This document shows positions 8,597-15,800 of a stretch of 64,000 nucleotides of DNA, one piece after another. The stretch covers positions 1-64,000 of the forward strand of contig JASMKH010000004.1 in the NCBI GenBank assembly GCA_030749435.1, in the 5' to 3' direction. This DNA is from Phycisphaerales bacterium. GTDB lineage: Bacteria > Planctomycetota > Phycisphaerae > Phycisphaerales > SM1A02. Within the stretch, counting starts at the first letter, position 1, and each line of letters starts with the position of its first letter. The notes under the pieces were generated by a model that saw nothing but the letters and a program-made list of their open reading frames with translations, did not search any database and had not been told where the DNA came from. A program made the position numbers and the translations under genes.

Positions 8597-10554
8597 TCCT
8601 GCACCTCACCAAACCCCGTCGATGCCAGGCCGTCCGCCAGCGTGGTCAGACCGGGCTGAGGCGAAGCTCGGACCTCCTGCGACTCAGCCTCCGCCTCACC
8701 AGAGGGGATGGCCTGCGCAGGCTCGGCGCGAGGCTCCTGATCGGGCTGCGGTTCCGGCGCCGCCGGGTCGATCCGGTCTGCCGGAATCAAGTCCATCTCT
8801 CGAAGGAGGATGCGGCGACCGATGTCCTTCTCCCAGTGGCTCGAACGTGCTCCGGAGATCTGCTCGCGGAATCGGTGCATTTCGGGCTGGCCAAGATCCT
8901 GCCGCAGCGATGCATTGGCGTAGAAGAGTGCGAGATCGAGTTCTCCATTGCGATAGGCCTCAAGCGCGTCGTGGTTGTAGTTTGCGGTCATTTGATCCCG
9001 ACTCCATGGGAGGAGACCGCTGCGGACGCCGACCCTGACGGTGTCGATGATCTCAAGACTGTCCTGCCCCATCTCGTAGAGCTGCTCGTCCCGGATAATG
9101 CGCGGCGTGAGCAGGAAGATGATCTCGACGCGATCAATGTCGTCGTCCTGACCGCGGAATGCATTGCCGAGCAGGGGCACATCACCGAGCAGTGGAACCT
9201 GCTTTCGTGTGATGACGCTTTTTTCCTGATAGAACCCACCAAGCACAATCGTCTCGCCGTCTCGAACGCGGACATTCGTGATGATGTCGTTGGTCGATTT
9301 GTCATTGACGGTGACCTCATTGCCGTCGAATCCATTGACTTTCCGCTGCGTCACGTCGGACAGACTCGGGTTGAGTTCCATACGGATCATGTTGTTCGGG
9401 GCGATGAACGGCCTGAACTCCAACTCGATTCCCGACGGGAGAAACTCCTGTGTCTGGGTGGTCGATGTGTCGGTGACAGTCGACGTCAGGTAGCCGACAT
9501 CCCGCCCCACATGGATCTTCGCCCGCTGGCGATTCAGGCACATCACTTTCGGGCGGGCAAGCACCGTCGTATCGGTCACATCATCGAGCGCGCGGATGAA
9601 GATCGAGAACCCATCCTTGATGATTCCGAGTTTGAACGTGCCCTCGCCCCCACCTCCATTGTTGCCTTGTCCGGCGACAACGTTGTTCGTGGAAGTCAGG
9701 CCGTCGATGAGGTTGCCGACGATACCGACGGGACTGACCGGATCACTCGTTCCGGAACTCCCGCCACTCACGAAATCCGTGAAGTTCATGCTCGTGACGA
9801 ATGAGAAGTCGACACCGAACCCGTTCCGCTCCTTGACGGCTGCCTGCAGGATGGCCGACTCCACCTGCACTTGGGTAGGCGGAACATCGAGACCCCGCAG
9901 CGTCTCGGCGATGGAATCGAGTTGGTTTTCATAGTCGTTGACCACGAGCCGCGCCGAAAACGCCCACGAGTCTCCTCCACCAGAGTCAACTGACGAGGAG
10001 AACCCTTCCTCTACGGATCCGAGCGCCACGACCGTCCCGCCCTCGCTCAACAGGGGCGTAGCAATCTGCTCGGCGGACTCAGCCGACATATAGAAGAGCT
10101 CGAAGATCCTCGTTTCTCGCTTCCGTCTGGCGTCGAGCACCTGCTTGACGTATTCCTTGGGATGCACGTAAATAAAGTTGCCTTCTTCGATCGCGTCGCA
10201 ATCGCCCACCTCTAGAACGGCCGCGAGCGCTTCCTCGAAACTCACGTCATAGAGGTTGACGCTCACTGTCGCCGTCACATCGCGACCCGCGAGAATGTTT
10301 CGGTGGGACACTTCGGAGAGCATCTCGAGGATCTGCGTCAGCTCGATGTCCCGGGCATTGAGGTTGAAGGTCCCGTACTCGGTGGCGGCCACATCGGGCT
10401 CACCCTCCATGGGCATCGCCATCGTCGACGTGGCGACGGGCTCCTCTGCCTGAATATCGGACACATCACCGCCTGGCCCGTCTCCGAGCGAAGCGGCACA
10501 GCAGATCAACACGGCCAGCATCTGGGTGCGCATCGAGGGTGGATATCGGTCCAT
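8593..10554 (-). CDS. pilQ: Secretin of the type IV pilus/type II secretion system
   Basis: This outer-membrane ring protein forms the exit channel. The 653 residues begin with a cleavable signal (MLAVLICCAASL). An STN/N-type domain follows (about 60-130: LNARDIELTQILEMLSEVSH), then further N-domains, then the secretin barrel region (about 300-490) with VPLLGDVPLLGNAFRG and IIFLLTPRII, the classic C-terminal secretin signature. A proline/glutamate-rich tail of about 70 residues (for example AAPEPQPDQEPRAEPAQ) follows. A glycine/serine-rich loop sits between N-domains and barrel. The downstream TPR lipoprotein may act as its pilotin. Overall length is normal for PilQ/GspD relatives. The start ATG at 10554 has only a weak ribosome site; ATG 10533 is an alternative. 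Confidence 0.94.
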   Translation of the reverse strand: MDRYPPSMRTQMLAVLICCAASLGDGPGGDVSDIQAEEPVATSTMAMPMEGEPDVAATEYGTFNLNARDIELTQILEMLSEVSHRNILAGRDVTATVSVNLYDVSFEEALAAVLEVGDCDAIEEGNFIYVHPKEYVKQVLDARRKRETRIFELFYMSAESAEQIATPLLSEGGTVVALGSVEEGFSSSVDSGGGDSWAFSARLVVNDYENQLDSIAETLRGLDVPPTQVQVESAILQAAVKERNGFGVDFSFVTSMNFTDFVSGGSSGTSDPVSPVGIVGNLIDGLTSTNNVVAGQGNNGGGGEGTFKLGIIKDGFSIFIRALDDVTDTTVLARPKVMCLNRQRAKIHVGRDVGYLTSTVTDTSTTQTQEFLPSGIELEFRPFIAPNNMIRMELNPSLSDVTQRKVNGFDGNEVTVNDKSTNDIITNVRVRDGETIVLGGFYQEKSVITRKQVPLLGDVPLLGNAFRGQDDDIDRVEIIFLLTPRIIRDEQLYEMGQDSLEIIDTVRVGVRSGLLPWSRDQMTANYNHDALEAYRNGELDLALFYANASLRQDLGQPEMHRFREQISGARSSHWEKDIGRRILLREMDLIPADRIDPAAPEPQPDQEPRAEPAQAIPSGEAEAESQEVRASPQPGLTTLADGLASTGFGEVQE

Positions 10555-10598
10555 TGTTCACCACGCCTTCGTCCTTTGACCTTATCGGTCGCTTCGAT

Positions 10599-11141
10599 TC
10601 ATTCCATGCGAAGCACGTATCGGGCACCCGAGCGATCAAGTACGACGCTTCTTGGGTGAATCTCGAGAACCGTAAAGGCCAGTCCCTCTGATCCAACCAC
10701 AGTGTCCCCTCGGCGGCGAGTCGAGCCGTCAATCACGGCAATGGCTGGTGGCATGGATGCCTCCAGCCGCAGCCCACTCAACGCAGCCTTGGGGTCGGCG
10801 GCGTGCTTCGGGTCGGTTGGCACCACGCCGCCCGCGGGTGCGGCGGCCGCGAGCAGGGACGGGAAGATGTTGACGTCGATCGCGAAAGGATCACGCCTGG
10901 GTTGGCCTGGCAGAACGACCTCGACCGGTTCCCCGGGCGTGTCTGTTGATGCCAGCGCTTCACCAAGATCAGCATGCGCCTCAGGCTCGGCGAGCGCGGT
11001 GCGTGGAATCCGTTTCACTACGATGAGCCTGGTCCAGAACAGAAGCGCCACGGCGGAGAGTACGCACAACACGGCAAAGCGGCGTCTGTCGGCCGTGAGC
11101 CGGACACCAAAACGGCGCAGGTTCAGTAGGAATCGGTTCAT
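10599..11141 (-). CDS. PilP/GspC-like bitopic membrane protein
   Basis: This 180-residue protein has one N-terminal membrane helix (about 24-42, RFAVLCVLSAVALLFWTRLI) and a periplasmic remainder. The last 60 residues (LSGLRLEASMPPAIAVIDG to the end) read like the HR domain of GspC/PilP: beta strands with a gain-of-function-like pattern, IAVIDGSTRRRGDTV and FTVLEIHPRSVVL. In pilus systems PilP connects the PilNO inner-membrane complex to the secretin, and the gene sits exactly between pilO and pilQ. Family assignment rests on order, topology and the C-terminal pattern. The ATG overlaps the pilO stop (ATGA). Confidence 0.75.
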   Translation of the reverse strand: MNRFLLNLRRFGVRLTADRRRFAVLCVLSAVALLFWTRLIVVKRIPRTALAEPEAHADLGEALASTDTPGEPVEVVLPGQPRRDPFAIDVNIFPSLLAAAAPAGGVVPTDPKHAADPKAALSGLRLEASMPPAIAVIDGSTRRRGDTVVGSEGLAFTVLEIHPRSVVLDRSGARYVLRME

Positions 11142-11719
11142 CGGCTTCGATCTCCATGCTGAGCAGGCGCATACACGACATCCAGCGCCAGTGCTGCCCG
11201 GAGCATGCGCGGCTCATCGCCGCCAGGCTCCTCCTTGGAGTCGACCAGCGAGATCTCCAGGCCAGCGATTCGGAGCAGTCTGGGCAGCCGCTCGGATTGT
11301 TCCAGCACACGCCAGATGCGCTCGAAGTCGGCTTCCATTTCGATCTGCAGCGGCAGCACTTCAAAGCGGTTGGCTTCGGCCTCCGGCCGGTCCATGACCG
11401 TGAACGTCTGATCTCGCACACGCTGACCGTCGACCTCCAGTGACAAGGCCTGCATGAGCCCCGCGACGTCGGCCGTTGCGGGCACGCGGAGGCACTCCTG
11501 CTCCTGTCGATCCCGCGATGTCGCCAGCCTGCGCGTTTCACGCGCAAGATCGGCCTCAGCACGGTCCAGATCGCCGACCTTTCGTTGTAGTTCGGCGGCC
11601 ACTGTGAGGTTCTCCCGGGCCTGCATCCAATCGGGCCAGGTGGAGAGCCAGGTCAGCAGCACGGCGCCCCCGAGCGTCGCTGCAATCGCCAGTCGTTCGT
11701 TGCGTGCCACCTTGCTCAT
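11138..11719 (-). CDS. pilO: PilO-like inner-membrane assembly protein
   Basis: This 193-residue bitopic protein has a short cytoplasmic start, a membrane helix (about 9-28), a coiled-coil (about 35-75: LQRKVGDLDRAEADLARET) and a ferredoxin-like periplasmic domain. The layout matches PilO/GspM, which dimerises with PilN to form the inner-membrane ring support. Sequence similarity to any single family motif is weak, so the call is mainly from architecture and gene order (M-N-O-P-Q). ATGA overlaps link it to pilN upstream and to the PilP-like gene downstream. Confidence 0.78.
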   Translation of the reverse strand: MSKVARNERLAIAATLGGAVLLTWLSTWPDWMQARENLTVAAELQRKVGDLDRAEADLARETRRLATSRDRQEQECLRVPATADVAGLMQALSLEVDGQRVRDQTFTVMDRPEAEANRFEVLPLQIEMEADFERIWRVLEQSERLPRLLRIAGLEISLVDSKEEPGGDEPRMLRAALALDVVYAPAQHGDRSR

Positions 11720-12378
11720 CGCCCCTCCCCTTCCGCCCGGACAAGCGCTTCATCGTCACGCACTTCTTCGGGGCGCATCACGGTAAACGTCTTGTCCATA
11801 TCCACCATGAACAGGATGCTGAACCCTCTGGCCGAGCGGCCGCGAATGGTTCGAGAACGGCTTCCCTCAAGTCGCACATCCTGAAACGGGGCCAGCCCGG
11901 TCATGCGCCTGGCAAGGAGCGCCACGTCTTCATCGGTCGCGGCGAAGCCCTCGATCGTTCCCAGCAGTCGGCGAGCGCCATCTTCATCCGATCCAAGTCG
12001 CCTGCCAGCGTCGTAACTCAGTGTCAGCGATTCCAGCGTTCCGCCCTTTGGCAGTGACTCGGCAATGCCCGCAACAAGGGACGACACGCGCATCGGAAGC
12101 GCGACCGCGCGGTAGTCCCGCATGGCTGCTTCAATGTCATCTGCGGCCTTCCCGCACGCCTCGGCCTGCGACTCCAATTCCAGCGAGCGGCTGGCCATCG
12201 TCTCCAATCGCACGAGATCCGCTCCAGCGCGATCTGCGCGGACGGATGCCCAGGTTGCAGCACCTCCAGCGGTCGCGGCGATCATCATGCAGATTGCAAT
12301 CGTTCGCCTGACCCGTTGGCCTGCCTTTGCGCGAGCACGAATGCGCTCCGGCATGAGATCGATCTGGTGCATGGTCAT
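11716..12378 (-). CDS. pilN: PilN-like inner-membrane assembly protein
   Basis: The 220-residue protein begins with MTMHQIDLMPERIRARAK, which resembles the PilN cytoplasmic N-terminus (INLLP-type motif that binds the groove of PilM). A membrane helix follows (about 28-48), then a coiled-coil and a periplasmic ferredoxin-like domain. Start choice: the frame stays open to 12513, but ATG 12378 overlaps the pilM stop (ATGA) and puts the PilM-binding motif at the very N-terminus. It is expected to form the PilM-PilN-PilO scaffold with its neighbours. Confidence 0.82.
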   Translation of the reverse strand: MTMHQIDLMPERIRARAKAGQRVRRTIAICMMIAATAGGAATWASVRADRAGADLVRLETMASRSLELESQAEACGKAADDIEAAMRDYRAVALPMRVSSLVAGIAESLPKGGTLESLTLSYDAGRRLGSDEDGARRLLGTIEGFAATDEDVALLARRMTGLAPFQDVRLEGSRSRTIRGRSARGFSILFMVDMDKTFTVMRPEEVRDDEALVRAEGEGR

Positions 12379-13469
12379 GCTGCTCGCCTTCCGCTCGCCC
12401 GCCGAGGTTCGATGCCACGCATGCTGAGACCGGCGGCCGTCGCCCAACCACCAACTGCGCCAGCCGATCCTGGCAACGCTCGGGAAAGTCCGGCACTCAG
12501 ATCCGCCATGCAACCTGCGTCATCATCGAGGAGCACGGGAAGTCGACAGCCCGCCTCGATCAAGTCCGCCAGTCCTGGCTCCGAGGCGTTCTCGCCGCTG
12601 AGCAGAACGTGCTCAGGCCGCGCGCCTCGAACGGCGACGTTGTGGTGCCGAAGGCACAGCATCACCTCACGTGCCAACTCCGCCATGACGGGTCTGGCAG
12701 CATCGGTGACGGCGCCATTGGTCGCGGGGTCGAGCCCCGATTCGTCCACGAGCCGCACCTGCCGCAGTTCTGCTGCGGCATCCTGTTCAAGGTCGAGCCG
12801 CTCGGCGATGCGCGCATCGATGTGGCGCCCACCGATGGATACAGGTTTGCAGAATGAAATCTCGCGGCCCCGGAGCACCATCAACATCGACCCGCTTGCA
12901 CCCACGTCCAGAATTGCACGTGACTTGCCCGAGTCGGCGTCCCTTCGGAACCGCCGGCTGAAGAGCCGTGCCACGCCTGCAAAGCCCGTGTCAACTGCAA
13001 CAGGCCGCAGCCCGGCGGCCAGAACCGGGTCCAGCCGACGGGTCATTGACAGCGTATCGGCCGCGACAATCAACACCTCCTGCCGATCCTGGGCCACACC
13101 GGTGCGAATCCAGTCGCACTCGAGCGACTCGCGAGCCACGCCGAATCGATCCGCTGCCTCCCATGCGACAGCCTCGCCCAACTCGGTGTCTGGCATTTCG
13201 GGCAGGCGGGCTACCTGCATCCAGATCTCACTGCGGGGAATGCTCACCACACACTTGCGGCCGATGAATCCACCAGTGATAAACGCGGCACGAATGGCGT
13301 CGCTGAGCCCACCCGTGTCCGAGCCGAGGGGATTCGCGAGGCTGGCGGCCCCAGTCACATCGATCTGGCCGCGATGATCACGGACCTGCACCAGCCGAAT
13401 GTCGGTCTCGCCAAAGGCGATTCCGACATGACCGGTCGTGGCACGCAAGCGATGTGTAAGGAAGTTCAC
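12375..13469 (-). CDS. pilM: PilM-like actin-fold ATPase of the pilus assembly platform
   Basis: This is a cytoplasmic actin/FtsA-fold protein of 364 residues, the normal length for PilM. Nucleotide-fold motifs are visible: VGIAFGETDIRLVQV (phosphate 1 strand), SRAILDVGASGSMLMVL (phosphate 2) and HVLLSGENASEPGLADLI (adenosine region). It recruits PilN and links the membrane platform to the ATPase. The start is GTG 13469 with AGGAG 7 bases upstream. There is a 13-base gap to the minor pseudopilin gene before it and an ATGA overlap with pilN after it. Confidence 0.9.
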   Translation of the reverse strand: MNFLTHRLRATTGHVGIAFGETDIRLVQVRDHRGQIDVTGAASLANPLGSDTGGLSDAIRAAFITGGFIGRKCVVSIPRSEIWMQVARLPEMPDTELGEAVAWEAADRFGVARESLECDWIRTGVAQDRQEVLIVAADTLSMTRRLDPVLAAGLRPVAVDTGFAGVARLFSRRFRRDADSGKSRAILDVGASGSMLMVLRGREISFCKPVSIGGRHIDARIAERLDLEQDAAAELRQVRLVDESGLDPATNGAVTDAARPVMAELAREVMLCLRHHNVAVRGARPEHVLLSGENASEPGLADLIEAGCRLPVLLDDDAGCMADLSAGLSRALPGSAGAVGGWATAAGLSMRGIEPRRASGRRAA

Positions 13470-13482
13470 GGAGCTGCTCCTG

Positions 13483-14052
13483 TCACGGGACCCGCGCTAC
13501 GACAACACGACCGGTGACCGGCGCAATGTCGAGTTGCCACTCGTTCGATCCATCCGAGAGCGTCACCGAGGCAGCGCCCGCGCCGAGGCCGGGAGCAGAC
13601 ACTGTTCCGCCCAATCGATCGAAGGTGATGTCCCTGCCACCCTCAGCCACGGTGACGTCGCTGACCGCGACGGAGGAGAAACGGTCGTCAGAGTCGAAGT
13701 CGACGACGAAATCGCCGCCGCCTCGGCGCGTTCGCCATGGGTCCGTTGCGAAGTCCGCGGTGGCAGGGTCGAATGCATTGCTAAAGGTCGCATCTGTCAC
13801 GTTGATCAGGCACCACCCACGACCATCGTTGTAGAAGTGAAGGCGGCGATAGCCCTGACTTGCGACAGCGTCACACTGGGCCCACGAGATGTCCGCCACC
13901 AACTGTCTGGCCGCTGCCTGAATCTCGGTGTCACCGCGATCGGCGAGCCGGGGCACCAGCAGGACAGCGGCAACGCCCAGCACGACCATGAGAATCATGG
14001 CTTCAAGCAGGGTGTAGCCACTGCGATGCAGGATGGGCGGTCGATCGCTCAC
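13483..14052 (-). CDS. Minor pseudopilin (GspH/FimT-like)
   Basis: This 189-residue prepilin-like protein has a short basic leader ending in glycine, then the type IV N-methylation signature GYTLLEAMI and a hydrophobic helix (MVVLGVAAVLLVPRL) that forms the pilin spine. The globular part is beta-rich, with NDGRGWCLINV and FDRLGGTVSAPG, which fits the GspH/FimT family of minor pseudopilins that initiate assembly. Processing needs a prepilin peptidase, and none is encoded in this window. The start overlaps the preceding small gene's stop (ATGA), and pilM begins 13 bases after its stop. Confidence 0.85.
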   Translation of the reverse strand: MSDRPPILHRSGYTLLEAMILMVVLGVAAVLLVPRLADRGDTEIQAAARQLVADISWAQCDAVASQGYRRLHFYNDGRGWCLINVTDATFSNAFDPATADFATDPWRTRRGGGDFVVDFDSDDRFSSVAVSDVTVAEGGRDITFDRLGGTVSAPGLGAGAASVTLSDGSNEWQLDIAPVTGRVVVARVP

Positions 14053-14348
14053 TTGGACGGGAGCTCCTTGACTGAGACGGAGACGGCGCCGGCCTTGAGG
14101 TCACCGCGAAGGCGGGTCACTTCACTGCTGAGCTCCTTGAGGACTTTGATCATTTCCTTGCGTTGCTCGTAGGCCAGCGTTGAGGCTGAGCCAGCGCCCC
14201 GAGTTGGAGCCTTGCCCGCCTGGGCCATGGCGGCAGCGTCCATCAGCGGCGGATTGGCCGCGGCGCGGGTCCACAGGTCTGCGGTGAGCAGACAGGCCGT
14301 CAAGGTGAGCATCAGGGAGAGGTACGTGTCGCGGTTCATGAGTTTCAT
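14049..14348 (-). CDS. Small exported protein of unknown function in the pilus operon
   Basis: This 99-residue protein is not recognised. It has a signal-like N-terminus (MNRDTYLSLMLTLTACLLTADLW) and then a short amphipathic region (YEQRKEMIKVLKELSSEVTRL) that could form a coiled-coil. The start at 14348 was chosen because GGAGG lies 9 bases upstream; a longer frame to 14453 has no support. An ATGA overlap with the minor pseudopilin gene shows it is translated as part of the operon. A periplasmic accessory or scaffold role in pilus assembly is a guess from context only. Confidence 0.7.
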   Translation of the reverse strand: MKLMNRDTYLSLMLTLTACLLTADLWTRAAANPPLMDAAAMAQAGKAPTRGAGSASTLAYEQRKEMIKVLKELSSEVTRLRGDLKAGAVSVSVKELPSK

Positions 14349-14531
14349 CGGTGGGTGCCTCCGTGCTATCCCCAAGAGGGCATCGGTTCGCCCATGGGGG
14401 GGTCTGGAGCGGAACCACGCGACCGGATGAGAATCGGTCCGCAGCGGCTTCATTTCGGGCGCAGGCCCACTCCAGGGCCGCTTCTGGCGTCATTCGGGCC
14501 GTGCGGCCCGCATGACCGCCCTGCCCCTGGC

Positions 14532-14654
14532 GATTGCTGGACACCATCGATTGCTGGACACCCACCAACATCCGCGGCGATCGGTTGCCGATTGCTGGAC
14601 ACCCACCGACATCCGCCGCTTAGGCGGCCGCAAAGGCGGTTGTTGGACACCCAC
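14532..14654 (+). repeat. Upstream block of TGGACACCCACC repeats (four copies)
   Basis: Copies on the plus strand begin at about 14532, 14549, 14590 and 14639. The best-conserved form is GATTGCTGGACACCCACC; the first copy is cut short to TGGACACCATC and the last reads TTGTTGGACACCCACC. Spacing is irregular (17, 41 and about 49 bases). The repeats point toward the second block at 14801-15003, where the same core occurs on the opposite strand. Confidence 0.85.
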
Positions 14655-14800
14655 CAACAGCGGTCGTTTGGCCCGCCATCGATCCGTGCTTCGCGGTTAC
14701 CGGGCTCGCACCACGCTCCAACCGGGCCCATCGATCGGGACAGATGCCGTGGGGGTACCCCATACTCGGATGGCGAAAACGGCCCGTGAGCCCTGAAACG

Positions 14801-15003
14801 GGTGGGTGTCCAGTCCTCGGAAGCGGCCCTCGGGCCATGGCGATCGCGCAGGTGGGTGTCCAGTCTCTGTATGGCGATCGCGCAGGTGGGTGTCCAGTCT
14901 CTGTTGGTGTATGGCGATCGCGCAGGTGGGTGTCCAGTCTCTGTTGGTGGGTGTCCAGTCTCTGTTGGTGGGTGTCCAGTCTTTGGTGGTGGGTGTCCAG
15001 TCT
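14801..15003 (-). repeat. Downstream block of the same repeat in inverted orientation (seven copies)
   Basis: The core GGTGGGTGTCCAGTC begins at 14801, 14851, 14885, 14925, 14946, 14967 and 14988 (only the last copies may be incomplete at their 3' base). The last four are a tandem array with an exact 21-base period. Three copies (14851, 14885, 14925) are preceded by the 14-base element ATGGCGATCGCGCA, which contains the palindrome GCGATCGC. On the minus strand this is the same CTGGACACCCACC core as in the upstream block, so the two blocks face each other across about 140 bases. Confidence 0.9.
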
Positions 15004-15045
15004 TTGGTGTTGTGTTGGTTTGAGTGTCTGCGGGCGTCACGAGAG

Positions 15046-15077
15046 CAGGGCATCGGCCCCCTCCGGCCGATGCCCTG
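15046..15077 (-). terminator. Perfect 13-bp hairpin downstream of the major pseudopilin
   Basis: The arms CAGGGCATCGGCC (15046-15058) and GGCCGATGCCCTG (15065-15077) pair perfectly around a 6-base loop. On the minus strand it lies about 60 bases after the pseudopilin stop. No T-run follows, so it is not a standard Rho-independent terminator; RNA processing or stabilisation of the pseudopilin message is the alternative. Confidence 0.55.
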
Positions 15078-15105
15078 TCTCATGGAATCGATCTGTGGAT
15101 CGCCT

Positions 15106-15130
15106 CGTGGTGGCTCATACTGCCACCACG
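15106..15130 (-). terminator. Perfect 9-bp hairpin just after the pseudopilin stop
   Basis: CGTGGTGGC (15106-15114) pairs with GCCACCACG (15122-15130) across a 7-base loop. It starts 7 bases after the pseudopilin stop codon on the minus strand. No T-run follows. Together with the next hairpin it could cap the 3' end of a pseudopilin mRNA. Confidence 0.5.
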
Positions 15131-15137
15131 GGACGCA

Positions 15138-15551
15138 TCACCAGCCTTCCACCGCCGTGGTGTCGGCAGCGTCAACGTCGCCGTCTCCGTCAATGTCGTA
15201 GGAGTGGCCAGCATCGAGCGTCAGGGTCAAGTCACCCGACACGGCTGCATACACCTCGGAGAAGTTGTTCGGCCACGTCGGCGCGGCGCGGATGTAGTCC
15301 GCAGCCGTCAGATCCGACCAATCCACGCCAGTTCCGGCGGCAGCGGGGTAGTTGCCCTGCTGCGAACGGTACAGCTCGATCTGGCTTCGCATGGTCTGAA
15401 GCTGGGTCCTGGCGCTGCTCACGCTGGCATCGTCCGCCGCGTTGGTGAACTGCGGAATGATGACCGCGGCCAGAATGCCGAGGATCACGACCACGATGAG
15501 AATTTCGATGAGGGTAAAGCCGCGCGGGGCACGTCGGGTGCGATGGGTCAT
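15138..15551 (-). CDS. Major pseudopilin (GspG/PilA-like) with calcium-loop C-terminus
   Basis: This 137-residue prepilin has the basic leader MTHRTRRAPRG and the cleavage/methylation site GFTLIEILIVVVILGILAA, a near-perfect type II pseudopilin signature. A helical segment (SARTQLQTMRSQIELYRSQQGNYP) and a GspG-like tail follow. The C-terminus contains DIDGDGDVDAAD, an EF-hand/dockerin-like calcium loop. Calcium binding near the C-terminus is known for GspG, but there through scattered aspartates and not a compact loop like this. GGGAG lies 10 bases before the ATG. It is probably transcribed from its own promoter and is the first gene of the minus-strand pilus operon. Confidence 0.92.
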   Translation of the reverse strand: MTHRTRRAPRGFTLIEILIVVVILGILAAVIIPQFTNAADDASVSSARTQLQTMRSQIELYRSQQGNYPAAAGTGVDWSDLTAADYIRAAPTWPNNFSEVYAAVSGDLTLTLDAGHSYDIDGDGDVDAADTTAVEGW

Positions 15552-15614
15552 TGCCTGAATACTCCCTGCCGGAGTTGTCCAACAAACCCACGCGGTCGTC
15601 GGGAATCACCGGGC

Positions 15615-15641
15615 TGAATACGTTTTGGTCCGCCCTCACAA
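15615..15641 (-). promoter_or_regulatory. Possible promoter of the pseudopilin gene
   Basis: On the minus strand TTGTGA (15641-15636) is separated by 15 bases from TATTCA (15620-15615), about 64 bases before the pseudopilin ATG. The spacing is short for a sigma-70 promoter, so this is only a candidate. Nothing else in 15552-15800 looks stronger on this strand. Confidence 0.25.
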
Positions 15642-15765
15642 TCGTCCTGGACAGTGCCCCACTTCAGCCTGCTGACCGACTTGCTGTGATTCATGACGTG
15701 GCGCAACGACGTGCCACCCGACCAGACCGCACAACCGGATTCGCCTGCTCCCAACGCCGCACTGG

Positions 15766-15771
15766 TAGAAT
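15766..15771 (+). promoter_or_regulatory. Candidate -10 box of the DUF1015-serA-serC operon
   Basis: TAGAAT lies 29 bases before the DUF1015 start codon, and a ribosome site AGGAG lies between the two. No convincing -35 element is visible at the expected distance. Confidence 0.35.
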
Positions 15772-15800
15772 CCCCGATCCACGGATCAGGAGATTCCAGG

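Larger units (their letters stand above)
14349..15137. other. 790-base gene-free stretch with repeats and hairpins inside the pilus operon
   Basis: No credible coding sequence is present between the major pseudopilin and the small exported protein. Several long frames run through the repeats, but they are low-complexity products of the repeat unit in different registers. The stretch holds the two converging repeat blocks and two perfect hairpins listed separately. The section 14661-14800 between the blocks shows nothing further. The stretch separates the pseudopilin from the rest of the operon, so it could uncouple their expression. Confidence 0.75.

Noticed and set aside
14800-15003. Possible CRISPR array
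   Set aside because: The repeats are 15-21 bases with irregular or no spacers, and the last four are directly tandem. No cas gene is present in the window.
14450-15040. Open frames through the repeats that encode TGHPPTETGHPP-like or WVSSL-like proteins on both strands
   Set aside because: They arise from one short DNA repeat read in several frames, have no ribosome sites, and do not resemble each other beyond the repeat.
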